Positions 48,172 through 60,112 of a DNA stretch of 64,000 nt are shown here, in pieces. The stretch covers positions 12,927,001 through 12,991,000 of the forward strand of contig JAYKKI010000063.1 in assembly GCA_039881145.1 (NCBI GenBank), read 5' to 3'. The notes beneath the pieces are model-generated. The model saw nothing but the letters and a program-made list of their open reading frames with translations. It was not told the origin of the DNA and did not search any database. The DNA comes from Druceiella hillmani. Its lineage: Eukaryota > Arthropoda > Insecta > Lepidoptera > Hepialidae. Both the position numbers and the translations under genes were made by a program. Positions within the stretch are counted from its first letter, which is position 1, and each line of letters starts with the position of its first letter.

Positions 48172-50442
48172 TTAAGTAGTTTTTCTGCTATATTTTTTTT
48201 TAACCTTCTCATTCGGATTCCAATCGTCGTCCTCATCTTGCGATGCGTAATGGCTCTTCAAGTGACTCAACATCTTCTTTTCTCTCGTAAAAGGTTTGTC
48301 ACAAATCTCGCAACAATAAATGTCTTTATTTACAGAATCCGGTGGCTGTGGTGCGGCCACAGGCATTTCGCCTTCGCCAGATGGAGTTGATGTTGATATT
48401 TGAGACTCTTGAATGATATTGTTAGTGGGCAAGACATAGGAAGGTCTTAAGAGCGGATCTAAATTAATAAAAGTAAAAAAAGATTCATTATCACTTTTAA
48501 CCGGCGTTGAATCAACAATTGATACAGAGAATGGTTGCTGCTCCTCTTCTTCTTCTACAACTATTTTTGGAGGTTCCGTAGACGGCACAACTTTTGGTTT
48601 TCTACCTCGTTTTCCAGGAACCTTCAAGGCGGGGGTTGGATCAATAGGAGAGACTTCTTTGTTGTGAGCAGATTTGTTCTGTATAGCAGATATAACTAAC
48701 TTGCTCGGATTTTCAGTTTGGAGCACAGTATAAGTCTGTTTTTTCATAGCCGGTGTTAATAATTTCGGTGGGGAAGATTCATTTTGCAATGTTGAAAATA
48801 ACCCAACGGGATAAGGATGTACAGGCATTGGATTGGCCCGAACCGTTGGCGTTGGCAATGTGTCTGACGTTTTAACAGTATCTATTATTTCATCTGGGGT
48901 ATCATCTAAATCAATAATATCTTCATCGCTTTTAACCTTTTTTGCTGGTGGTCGTGCTGGAATAGGTGCACCTCTTTTTTTACTGGCTGTTGCTGCAGCA
49001 GAAGCATCATTCTCATTACTATCTTCAATTACCGGTGCAGATACTATCTTTGATTTCGGTCTGGGTAAAGGACTAGCTTTTACTGTTGGCTTAACTTTAG
49101 CAGTTGTTTCACTAGGGTTAGTCTTCGCTGAATTTTCTGTGACATTAGTGACAGAATTATTTGGTACAACAGATTCGAGAGTGAAAGTATTATTAGGACC
49201 AGGTACGAGTCTATAGCAGGTAGCGTCATTGGTACCAGCAGATTGTGTAACACTTGGGGGAAGTACGACAGACGCTGGCAACTGGAGTGGAATTGTTCCG
49301 AAGGAAGGACTGGTATCATCAGATGTAGTATTCATAGTCTTGCTAGCTGGACCGGGTTTTCTCTTTTTTATCACATTTGAAGAAGCTTCAGCAACTATTT
49401 CTACATCTGAACCATCCCCACTCTGAGAATTGTCACTGGGAGATGAACTCTTTTTTAAAATCTCCTCGGAAGAATCTTTAGTTTTGACAAATCGAGTTTT
49501 TTTCTTATCTGATTTCCTTTTGTCACATATATGAGTCAATACTCTTTCACGTTTCAAAAAGTTTCTGCTGCAAATTTTACAGGTATACAGATAACCTACT
49601 CCTGCTACTTGAACAGAAGTTATATTTTTCCATGGCTCACCTACACATGTAGGATCTTGCTGTGAATTCTTTTCTTTTCCTCCGATGTGTTTTGCTTTGG
49701 GCTTAGTTTTATCTTCATCAGTATTATCTGGAACCGTTTTGGTCTTAGCTTCTGTCTCATCCAAAGCATTAGTTTCTTGTACTTTACTTTTAACTTTTAC
49801 TTCATCTTTTTTCGACTCTTTCTTCTGCTGTTCCTTTTTACCTCCTTTTTTTGGTTCCTTTTCCTCAACTTTTGGTGGAGTTGTTACCGCCTCAATCTCC
49901 GCATCATTGCCCTTAGACCGCCTTGTTCTTATAATTGACTTTGTAATTTCCATCGGTTTTCTTTTCCTTCTTTCATATCTGTCAATAATTATTTTTATTT
50001 CTTTTCTAGGTTTCAGTAAAGAATCAGATGCATCTGAAACCTCATCATTTGATGGCACCATTTGTTTCGATGACTCTTCCTTTTTTAAAGCTCCTGAATG
50101 TCTCAAAACTCTTTTGTTTTCTGGGGTAGTGGATGCACTAGATACGTTAGGAATACTTGGTGATTTAAGAGGTTCTTTTCTAGGATCTGTCGATAATCCT
50201 TCCATTGCCTTTTGGATAAGGGCATTGCAAATGTCATCGTTTGACATTTTAGATTTATTCAGTTTCTGCTCCCATATCTTTCTCGCTTCAAACTTGCTCC
50301 TGGGAGGTGGCTGTTTCTTGCCTATACTTTTATAGAGATTCTCTTGAGTTTGAATGCATTTCAATGCAAATTCGTGAAGTTGTTCAACCTTCACAGAGCA
50401 CCGAAAACAAACTTTGTGTGGAAGTTCATCATATTCGTCGAT
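48172..50442 (-). CDS. ZAD-domain C2H2 zinc-finger protein, main (3') exon
   Basis: This exon encodes residues 57-812 of a predicted 812-residue protein. It opens with IDEYDELPHKVCFRC and EQLHEFALKC, the second half of a ZAD (zinc-finger associated domain, a dimerisation module); Cys68 and Cys71 complete the zinc site begun in exon 1. A long low-complexity Lys/Glu/Ser/Thr-rich linker follows. A degenerate finger lies at about residues 342-362 (YTCKICSRNF, ending HIC rather than HxxxH). An AT-hook-like KRGRKPK is near residue 670. One canonical C2H2 finger (CEICDKPF ... HLKSH) is at about 767-787, followed by an acidic patch and a basic end. Nuclear DNA binding is expected. With only about one good finger it is unusual among ZAD proteins, which often carry several. 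The acceptor TTTCAG precedes ATC at 50442; phase 0. The orthologue is not identified. Confidence 0.92.
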   Translation of the reverse strand: MDEYDELPHKVCFRCSVKVEQLHEFALKCIQTQENLYKSIGKKQPPPRSKFEARKIWEQKLNKSKMSNDDICNALIQKAMEGLSTDPRKEPLKSPSIPNVSSASTTPENKRVLRHSGALKKEESSKQMVPSNDEVSDASDSLLKPRKEIKIIIDRYERRKRKPMEITKSIIRTRRSKGNDAEIEAVTTPPKVEEKEPKKGGKKEQQKKESKKDEVKVKSKVQETNALDETEAKTKTVPDNTDEDKTKPKAKHIGGKEKNSQQDPTCVGEPWKNITSVQVAGVGYLYTCKICSRNFLKRERVLTHICDKRKSDKKKTRFVKTKDSSEEILKKSSSPSDNSQSGDGSDVEIVAEASSNVIKKRKPGPASKTMNTTSDDTSPSFGTIPLQLPASVVLPPSVTQSAGTNDATCYRLVPGPNNTFTLESVVPNNSVTNVTENSAKTNPSETTAKVKPTVKASPLPRPKSKIVSAPVIEDSNENDASAAATASKKRGAPIPARPPAKKVKSDEDIIDLDDTPDEIIDTVKTSDTLPTPTVRANPMPVHPYPVGLFSTLQNESSPPKLLTPAMKKQTYTVLQTENPSKLVISAIQNKSAHNKEVSPIDPTPALKVPGKRGRKPKVVPSTEPPKIVVEEEEEQQPFSVSIVDSTPVKSDNESFFTFINLDPLLRPSYVLPTNNIIQESQISTSTPSGEGEMPVAAPQPPDSVNKDIYCCEICDKPFTREKKMLSHLKSHYASQDEDDDWNPNEKVKKKYSRKTT

Positions 50443-51222
50443 CTGAAAGTAAAAAATACATAATTACTTTTATTTATGAGATAAGTTTTATGAATTAGGG
50501 ATTAAATATTAATGGTTTAAGATCACCAATTTCTTCCAAAAGCTTCTACAATTATTTACTGAACTAAAACACAACAATTTGACAGATGGAAAAAGTAAGG
50601 AAATAATTTATAGAAGTAACTTCGGTTTCAACTATCCACATAACTGCTCGTTTATCACATCTAATGTCAAAGAGGCTACTGTCTTCACAATATCATCTTA
50701 TAAGGCCTCCATACATTTGTGTGATCATACCTGAACTTCTTTTCATTACTCTATCATTGACAACATAAAGCCGAAATTTTCTAAAGACTTATTTTGAATA
50801 GCATAAAATGGGTATGTGTACTTATGTACTTATGTACGCGCGTGAGAAGTTATACTTCTTTGGCATCATTAAATAATACATACGGATAGATAACCTCAAT
50901 TATATTGGAGCACTTGAAAAAGTCTATAAACACAATTTTTTCACTAATATTTACGAATAGTAAATATATTAATCAAAATATTGAATTTAAATCACTAGTG
51001 AATATAATTGATCAGCACATAGATAAATCGCACTTATATTTTTTATCCAATAAATTCAAATGAAAAAGCGGCTCACTGCGTCAATATTATGTACTTGAAG
51101 TATTTTTGTTACGTGAAATTAATAATCATATCTATCAAAAGATGGCGCTGCGCTGATGTAAGGAAATTATAAACTAATTGATATTTTAATTCTGTATGAA
51201 AAGTGAATACAAAATAAAGATG

Positions 51223-51269
51223 AAAACAATATTACCATAAAGCTAAATGCCTTATGGTAATATTGTTTT
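51223..51269. repeat. perfect inverted repeat, 18-bp arms
   Basis: AAAACAATATTACCATAA at 51223-51240 is mirrored at 51252-51269; loop of 11 bases. The right arm sequence recurs once more near 51319-51337 (ATGGTAATATTGTTTTTA). Confidence 0.93.
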
Positions 51270-51494
51270 TATCTATTATCTGCATAAATTAAAATCATCA
51301 TCAAGTAAATCTGCATCAAATGGTAATATTGTTTTTAAATATCATCTGCCTCTCTGTACAAGTATTTATCTGTGATACTTGGATATTAGATTTATTAGTA
51401 ATATAAATAAAGAATCACAATTAATGACATCAAACATTTTTAAATTATTCGAAAGACAAATAAAATGCAGAATCTAAAAATAAAAAACTTGTCT

Positions 51495-51567
51495 TGGAGG
51501 TGCCGGGTATCAATCTCGGTACCTCTCACATGCTAAGCGAGCGCTCTACCATCTGAGCTACGCCCCC
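51495..51567 (-). tRNA. tRNA-Ala, anticodon AGC
   Basis: The - strand gives a 73-base cloverleaf starting GGGGGCGTAGCTCAGATGG and ending with discriminator A. The D arm with its A box (TAGCTCAGATGG) and the loop TTAGCAT (anticodon AGC) are intact. Compared with the insect tRNA-Ala(AGC) I know, it has an A.C mismatch in the acceptor stem (positions 6/67), a G.U in the anticodon stem, and an A.C mismatch in the T stem, with T-loop ATTGATA and a B box altered at one or two bases. A run of T (TTTTTT on the - strand, at about 51482-51487) follows shortly after as pol III terminator. It lies in the ZAD intron on the same strand. Possibly functional, possibly a degenerating copy. Confidence 0.85.
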
Positions 51568-51639
51568 AACATAAGTTTCGTACAAAATATTAGTATTAAT
51601 ATATAGTCTCAATAACTGCAACTTCATACTGTAACTTTT

Positions 51640-51722
51640 GTGTAACGAATGTTAAAATTTCACTCTCGTCATTTTTTCATAACGCGCCTAAAGAAGTATA
51701 ACTTCAATAAAATTAATTAAAA
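51640..51722 (+). repeat. dispersed GCGCCYAAAGAAGT-type repeat, copy 2
   Basis: TTTCACTCTCGTCATTTTTT, AACGCGCCTAAAGAAG and ATAACTTCAATAAAATT match the copy at 19345 in the same orientation. It lies about 75 bases upstream of the 5' end of the tRNA-Ala gene. Confidence 0.65.
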
Positions 51723-52639
51723 TGTCTTTCTAATACAGTTACATACATTTTCATGATTAGGTACTGACACCGAAATTACACTGCAACACTATAACTTAAT
51801 GCAAAGAAGATATTGATTATGAGTTTCACTATGTTTCCTGAGACATAATTTTGATAATTAAGTGTCAGTAGGGCACAACTGTATTAATGCGTAGAGGTTC
51901 AAAGAGAATTTAACAGTTCTTCTACAGTAAAATCTGTGAAAATATTTACACAAACCCAGTCAAGAGAAATTTTTTTCGGATTTCTCAGCAATGAAGGAAA
52001 GAATTGCTTACAGTTTTAGAGTATTAATGAACGCCTTGATGAAAACAGATAAAAGCCATACGGCTTATCATCTGTCATATACATGACATATTCCATGGAG
52101 TCACGTCTTATTTCCATGAAATATTATTACATAACTCAGTCTTATTAAAATTTTGGTGTTTATATTCTAGAAAACAAAGACAGATTATGTAAAATACAGA
52201 GCAACTGAGAGTATCTGTTAGCACATCATTTTATAAAGCCTTGAGATATCTTATGCGACTGTCCATCCTTTTTAAGTGTTACTACATTTGTTGAAATGAA
52301 GTAATTTATGAGTTTGAATGGCAATTGTCAAGTGTGATTTATGAAGATATATATTACTTGCCAATAACTATATTGGTTTTACCTTTACTTTCTTGTTTCC
52401 TTACCCTTGTTTTTGTTAAACTTTGTTTTTTATGTGATTTTGTGAGTCAGTAGAAGTTTGACGTTGCTGTTACACAAGTTTCTGTTGCTGTCATAATTGA
52501 AAATTCAGATTTATTTACATAAAATTCATATCAGTTTTATTGAAATTCATGTGGACTTTTATTTATTTTTATTATTTAAAAACAAATAGAATAGCTAAAG
52601 TTGATTTTTTCTCACATACAGGCTAGAGCAACCATTGCG

Positions 52640-55600
52640 TCAACTGGACACTTGGTTTGCAGTGAACAATAGAATCAGTTATGATCTGACACTTCCGAGA
52701 AACTGTTTGCAACATGTGGAGCCCATGGCAAGGCAGCAATTTGTGTATTTCGGTTCATGACAACCAATTATTATTAACTGCATCCTAAAAATACCGCAGG
52801 AATTTCTACAATACATTACCGGGAAACTCCAGAATCAAAACACTTTCTTCAAAATATAAAAACTTCTTCCAACAGAGATAAAATCGATTATGTTTTTCCT
52901 TCCAAGGACAAATCTATCATAAAATGGGATCATTACTACCACTACACAATGAGGACTATAAATTTCTGCAAGTATATTTCATCAGAAATAAAGAAATAGA
53001 AATTTATCAATGGTGCACAAACGTCAGTGGATTGAGACGAGAAATAATCCAAGACGTACAGAGAATCTTACACAAACACAATCAACTTTATTCAAAACAG
53101 CACTAGACCGAATGATTTCTGATGACTATAAAGTTATAATTCGAGCCGACAAGAGACCATCTGGAGATTGCGAACGTCTATTTAACGCAGTCGTAGACGC
53201 AGCAGCATTTAGACGCAGTCGCCATCATAATTGTGGACAATGAAAACAGAAGCTGTGACATAATTGTGTAACGAAGAAGAGAAGGACTACAAAACATTGC
53301 AGAGACACGCCATTCATATGATGCCCTCCAATATCAATTAATATTTCTGCACGGAGAGGATATCATTTTAAAGTGAAACAAATCCAATCTGAAACAGGCA
53401 TAGAAACAAACAAAAAATTCACTTCCAAGGAGTTCTATGCTTACCGCTTAATGATCAGAGACAATGAAACATACAGTCAATTCTCAACACTCACCGTTTA
53501 TTCCAACAATTCCTGCTAGATAGATATATATGCAAAAATAGAAGCGGAACAGATGCTTTACATAAGACTGAATTAGTAGAAACTACACATGAAAGAATAC
53601 ATCCATCTTCGAGACGTGATCATAAATGACGAAAACATTGACGACATTGGGACAATGGACTTTTTCAAACTTTCGCGATTTGGGACAATGGTAATCTTAC
53701 CCTCATCTTACATAGGAAGTCCAAGATACATGCACGAATATACTCAAGATGCCATGATATATAAGACAATATGGATGACCTGACCTCTTCATAACATTCA
53801 CATGCAACTCATCGTGGCCAGAAATCAAAGAACAACTAAGACATGGACAAGCCCCCGTGGATCGACATGACATAATAGCCTGAGTTTTCTGACAAAAACA
53901 AATGAGATTCATCACAAAATAACACATCTTTGGAACCGTTAGATGCTGGATGTACACAACCGAACGGCAAATACGAGGACTGCCTCACTCACACAATCTC
54001 ACATGGCTACATGACAGAATTCATCCCACGGATATCGACAAAATCTCCACACTAAATTTCCCAGTCCACAGGAAGATTCGGAGCTACACGAACTAGTTGT
54101 TAAAAAATTATACACAGACCATGCGGACCATTAAACCCCTATTCGTCATGTATGAGTGATGGAAAATGTACCAAAAAATACCTAAAACCATACTTAGATG
54201 ACACACAAACCAGAGATGATGGCTATGCCAAATACAGAAGATGATCACCCAAAAAAGATGGCTTCACAGCAAAAATACGAATATGAAGCAGACGAACTAG
54301 AAATAGATAATCAAAGGGTAGTACCATATAACCCACTACTTTCCAAAATATTCCAAGTACACATAAATGTAGAATACAGCAATTTGGTGAAATCCATTAA
54401 ATATATCTGTAAGTATATGAACAAAGGCAGTATTTGAAGTATATGAACAAAGGCAGTATTTGAAGTATATGAACAAAGGTAGTATTTCAACATGGCAGTA
54501 TTTCAAGTAGCCAAAGACAGCAAACAACAAAGCAGAAACGACGAGATCCTCATATACCAAATGGGAAGCAACATCTAGAAGTACATTTGGAGAATGAACA
54601 GAGAGTTTACTTCACAAAAGACACCGCCAGAAAAATTGCAAACGAACCACCTAAGATCACAACATTTCCGGTTTTTTTCCCACTGTGCCAAACGGATCCA
54701 TTTGCGAAAACATTACTATATGTCGACATCCCTACCTATTATCACTGGGAAAACATTTCTAATAAATCTATTGCTGGCAGAAATACGTGCTAAACAATAC
54801 ATCGCACTTGCACTTATGGAAGGAGGACGAACTCCCATTCTGCCCTACCACTACCGATGAATATAGCTGAAGAACAACTTCCAGTATGAAAAATCTCAAG
54901 AGCATCTGGATGGGGTAAACTTCTAAAACAAGCTAAAATTATCTTCTAGGACGAATGCACTATGGCACATAAATAATCACTTGAAGCCATGAACATTACA
55001 AGACTTGCCAGGAAACTCTGAAGTGATGGGAGGAGCTCTACTAATACTCTCAAGAGATTTTCGACAAACACTTCGAGTTATCCCCTAGTCTACACAAGTG
55101 GACGAAATCAATGCATGCTTAAAAAATCACACCTCTGGACACACATACAAATACTGTGACTAACAAAAAATATAAGAGTTGAATTACCGTAACAACAGCA
55201 CATTTTGCTCAAAAACTTTCACAAATAGGTGAAGGCACATATCCTACTGATCAGACGACCAGCCTCATTGAACTCAACAGTAATTTCTGCAACATAACCA
55301 CTACTGAGAACGAACTCATCGACTAAATTTATCCAAATATTCAAAAGAAAATTCCTGGTGAAACGAGAATATACAAATCCTAATGTCACTACAGAGTATT
55401 TAAACTCTTTGCAAGTACCAGGAATGCCATTACACTGCCTTCGACTGAAAATTGGATCTCCGATCATACTACTCAGAAATCTCCACGCACCAAAACTTTG
55501 TAATGGAACAAGGATGATCGTCAAACAGCTATCGAATACCATCATCGAAACCGAACTTATGACTGGAAAGGACAAAGGACACACAGTATTTATCACCAGA

Positions 55601-55756
55601 ATACCACTGATCTCTACTGAACTGCCATTCCAATTTAAAAGACTGCAATTTCCAATCAGATTGGCCTATAGTTTTACAATTAACAAAGCGCAAGGACAAA
55701 CTTTAAAACATTGCGGCATATACGTAGACTATACGTACAACTATACGTACGACTAG
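52640..55756 (+). pseudogene. Helitron Rep/helicase pseudogene
   Basis: The Helitron-like N-domain and Rep region are seen as NVSGLRREIIQDVQRILHKH, then YKVIIRADKRPSGDCERLFN, RSYDALQYQLIF-like, and FKLSRFGTMVILPSSYIGS, then VEYSNLVKSIKYICKYMNKG. The PIF1-like helicase follows: ECTMAHK (Walker B region), FRQTLRVIP, TQVDEINACLK, and the C-terminal block 55358-55756 with [33 protein letters not shown] and [20 protein letters not shown]. Many stops and shifts interrupt it. A 26-bp triplication at 54412-54490 interrupts the KYMNKG region. Confidence 0.88.
54412..54490 (+). repeat. 26-bp tandem triplication inside the Helitron
   Basis: AGTATATGAACAAAGGCAGT plus ATTTGA is repeated nearly three times, expanding a point in the Rep coding sequence. 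Confidence 0.92.
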
Positions 55757-57409
55757 ACGTAGCTTGCTCTCGAGTAGGAAATTCTAAAATTTGTACATAT
55801 ATACCCCGGATAACAAAATGAAAAGTGTTGCTAATAAACAAATATTGTAAATAGTTAGAATATGTTTTCAATAAAAATTGTTTGCCTCTTATATTTTTAA
55901 AGTTCATCCTTTCATTCCAACTACCACACAATCTCATATCAACTCCCTGAGTGAAGCCAGGTACCCCAGCTAGTTTAAAATTAAACATTTACTTACATTG
56001 CTAATATATTCCCAAAAAAAAAATTTCATGAAATTAGCTATAAATCTTGAATTAATAAAATATTGGTTGGTTAACCATGCCAGTAAAACCAGAAAAAGAA
56101 TAATTGTAATAATCCCTTTTGCAATAAATACAAACTAAAATAAACTTTACACTAGATAACTACATATGAAACTTACTATAAGGCAATTTACAAAAAAATG
56201 CTATGACAACATTGAAATAGCAATCTGCACCATTCATAATAGCACATATTAAAACAATTCAAAGGTAAATTTTGCCCTTCTTATTTCATTCATTGTACCT
56301 TTCTTTAAGAGCAGCTTTTTACTCTTTAAGAGTACCTTTCTTTAAGAGCAGCTCATTAGATTGGTTATATACTTCCCCTTTTGTGAACAAAGGTACATCC
56401 TTGTTATTAGAGACCAGATTTTATGCAATATAAAAAGGTTAATATACGTGTGAAAAATATTTAAAATACGTAAGAAAATTGTGAAAACATGCAACGTGAA
56501 TTAAAGAAAAAATTTAATAATTTACTTCATAAAAATAACAAATTAATAATATTAACACTTTTTCTTATTTTTATAGAAGTTTACTACAATATATTGTTCT
56601 AAATGTTCAGTTGTAAAATTGTGTCTTCTATCGTTTAAAATTGTCTTCTAAATTGAGAATGAACATAGTATCTCCACAGAAGTCGCTGGACAGTACTTAA
56701 ACTTAAGTGGTACAATAGCAAGTATTGACTCAGACAAAATTTGAATCATACCATTAATAAAACTATGAATGTGGCACAGGAGCCGTTTTGAAACTTCCCT
56801 AAAGCTTCTAATATTTTCATTGTCTCGAGGAATTGGGAACAATGAGTACGGTTGTTTAGATGGAATTTAAATCCTTCCTTGCATGTCCAAATTGCCATAG
56901 CAACTGCATTATCGAAACCATTTACCATGTCTTTAATAGCATCAAAGTATTGATTGTAGAATAGTACTGCTTCTAGCCATAATCCTCATCAAATTACAAC
57001 TGGTTCAGATAGCAAAAGCACAGGTGAACATTTTTTTTAAATGCCTTAATGCAAATCTACGCTTTAAAGAACACTTCCTTTGTTGTTGAAATGAATTTAC
57101 TTCATTTCCAAATGTGCATTATACATCTTCGGCCAAAGGAATACAATATCTTTGATCCCGCAATTCACAAACTTGGCAATAATAAAATCATTTGTCGTTT
57201 TCATTTCGTAAGTCGTCATTTGAGTTCTGATTTACCACTGTTCAAATTTACAATATAATTTTTGTTATCTTGATTCATCTGGTATATTTTAATTTGTGCA
57301 ATATTTTCAAAGAAAATGCTTGAAATTAAGATTAAAGTTTATATACTGGGACACTGTAGCAAACAACACTTTACATTAAAAAAATTAATTTTTTTTCCTT
57401 TAGATGGAA

Positions 57410-57890
57410 ATACACTGTTACTTATCATTGCGAGACATTATTGACACAGACCTTTCTTGTTTGACACTGTGATCTATAAACTCATCTTAAAATGTAATTG
57501 TCTAGCGCATAAACATTTATATTATACGTTTACTCGTTTATAATAGTTTTAATTCACAAATTCCGCAATATGCTACTTATCATTGCGAGACATTACTGTC
57601 ACGGACTTTTCTTGTTTGACGCTGTGATCTATAAACTTATCTTAAAAGGAAATTTCCTAGTGCATAAACTTTTATATTACACATTTACTCGTTTATATTC
57701 AGAAAATTCCACAATATGCTACTTATCGTTGCGAGACATTATTATCACGGACCTTTGTTGTTTGACACTGTGATCTACAAACTTATCTTAAAATGAAATT
57801 GCCTAGTGTATAAATGTTTATGTTATACGTTTACTCGTTTATATTCAGAAAATTGACAAATTCCGCAATATATTTTTTTTCTTTGCGAAC
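57410..57890. repeat. ~150-bp minisatellite, just over 3 copies
   Basis: TACTTATCATTGCGAGACAT starts copies at 57419, 57574 and 57720. A partial fourth begins near 57862. Units include TGACACTGTGATCTATAAAC and TTTACTCGTTTATA, with copies about 85-90% alike. Confidence 0.93.
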
Positions 57891-58444
57891 CATGTATTTC
57901 TACTATCCAAAATGAAACACTTTCTCAGAAGACATACAACTGTTTACAACTGAAGAAAAACAATCGAAGCTCGCACCATCAACATTGCACTCGACACCCT
58001 GTATAGAAATTATATAATACTTGCTAACATTTCGTTTCTACAAATGTCTGGCAGACACGCGGGCTGTGTGAAATTTACATATCTTTATCTTGCATATTAC
58101 TGTGTTTATTATATATGCCCAAGATTCATAGCAACCTTCCAGCTTTAGGTATATGCTACATCAATGGATTTTCAACAAAATATACTGAAGCCACTAAAAA
58201 GACCAATATATGTAAATGTATATATGCAATTGCACATTTGCATAATATCCTGTCTCGACTTATTACCATAAATTTATGGTCACAGAATCATACTTTAATT
58301 TATTATAAAGCAATTATATTAAGAACTATCAAACATAATAATGAAATCATAACGAAAGAAATACACTGATTATCATAAGAACTACTAATATTAGTTGTGA
58401 AATAAATAAACTTTCAATTCAAAAGAATTAAAATAGTATATACT

Positions 58445-59300
58445 ACTCAAAAATATTTGCGTGTCCAAGTTTAAAGGTCGATTTACACCAGAATTTTTAT
58501 GTATGCTTCACTTAAAATTTTGATTCACCAAAAGTGGATCCCTTTACTTTAATAACCTCCACACACACCAACATGTCTATCCATTTTGAAAGGTAATCAA
58601 GGACCATTTCACCCCACTCATTTTGCAATATATCTCAAAGATGTTTTGCAGAAGTAGGGCACTGTTTCTGACTTCCGTCTTTATTCGAATTGAGATCGGG
58701 AGACTGGGATAGCCAGGTCATGAATTCCATCACTCCTTTCTGTTCCAAGTCTTTCAAATACTCCACAACACATTTCTCCACTCTTCGTGTGTCTAGTTTT
58801 TGTATTCACAAGCCCACTGAAGTCTTTTTATCTTGTCCTGGCACTGATGGAGAGGTTTCTTCATCAAGACACGTCCAAAAAGACCTGCATCTGTGAATAA
58901 TGTCTGACCTGCATCTGTGAACTGCACATGCTCCTTTCAGCAGTTGAAGTACTTACTGGGTTTTACCTCAATGCGTTGGCTTGATATATGATTTCTAGTA
59001 CCACAAGTCTTCAGTTGAGTCAGATTTTCAATGCTATATAATTAACTTCAACTTAAAGTTATCTTGCGTGGACACCCGGAGTATTTTTTAATAGCAAAAC
59101 TGATACTATCAGTGAATTTCTTCACATTGTAATGCACTGTTTGTTGGGATATTTTTAAATTTGCATTAATTTCCAAGTTACTTAACTTTAATTCGTGAAG
59201 GGTGAAGATCATTAAACGTACTTCAAGAGATTCCCACTTTGAAGGCAAATCACTACTGAAAGCAAAGAGGATTACATCCAAACACCTCAACAATTTTTAA
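58445..59300 (-). pseudogene. Tc1-like transposase pseudogene, minus strand
   Basis: From 59293 downwards the - strand reads ELKLSNLEINANLKISQQTV, then KYSGCPRKITLS, which is the helix-turn-helix and GRPR-like linker of a Tc1 transposase. Further on come DAGLFGRVLMKKPLHQ, LQWACEYKN and MTWLSQSPDLNSN (the SPDLNPIE motif with its Glu lost). A stretch with the first catalytic Asp and the NDNARxH block is missing. Heavily mutated. AAATATTTGCGTGTCC near 58450 may be one end; no second end was found. Confidence 0.72.
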
Positions 59301-60083
59301 AATCAGTTTATATAATCATTTCCAGTTGTCTCTGGTTGCATGGGCTGTACTTCAAACACAAAAGGCAATAAATAATCTCTAGGACCTGTTATTATTAAAT
59401 AGAAACCAAGCTACTCACGCCACACTCTCAAGCCGACATTTGTAAAGGTCCAATGTAATCAACAGTTTTATGATTACAATTGGTTGCTATGTAATTCCAC
59501 ACCAATACGCACAGTTATTTCAATTAAATTTTTATGTCAGTTAATTGGATTACAAAAAATTCAGGTGAGGGGTAATGTAAATATGAAAATTTACTGGAGT
59601 CAATGATAAAATTAATAACAAATTCAATGGGACTCGGAATGGATTTTATAAAACAATTAAAACCTCACAATTTCAATTTTCCAATGATTTTTTTGGAATG
59701 CTACTAAAAATTGTTTGTTTATTACAAATCCAACTTCTGAGTAGCCTTGTGAGCCACGACTTATACAATTTAACATTATGCTTATGCTATTTTTTAATAG
59801 CCAAGATGAGAGGCGTCTCCTTCGTGTGACTGGATATAAACACAATACATTGTTAGTATACCCGGCCTTTTAATGCACTGCAACAAGTGTTAATACATAT
59901 TAATAAAGGCAAGGTCCACACTATCTTCTGGGGAACGATATTCTTTGTAAATAAAATCTGAGCCTAATACTAATACACGAAATAGCAGAAACTATATCAA
60001 AATGCAGATTATATGATTTAACTATATCATTACATTAAAACTCTACGCTTTCACTCCGGCTTCTTGATTTGATAGATAAATGG

Positions 60084-60112
60084 AACGTAAACCTGTCAGT
60101 CAGGTTTACGTT
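60084..60112. repeat. small perfect hairpin, 12-bp arms
   Basis: AACGTAAACCTG, loop TCAGT, CAGGTTTACGTT. Confidence 0.92.

Larger units (their letters stand above)
52625..55973 (+). mobile_element. decayed autonomous Helitron
   Basis: The 3' end is clear: CCCTGAGTGAAGCCAGG then TACCCCAGCTAG at 55973, followed by T, matching the hairpin-plus-CTAG terminus and A/T insertion preference of Helitrons. The coding relic is described in the next entry. The 5' end is uncertain; helicase-like N-terminal coding sequence begins at about 52625. It is inserted in the ZAD intron on the opposite strand. Confidence 0.88.

Noticed and set aside
49685..50335. A 216-codon + strand open frame opposite the ZAD exon (and shorter ones at 48833, 49229, 49687)
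   Set aside because: They are antisense shadows of a real coding exon with domains, splice sites and a ZAD join on the - strand.
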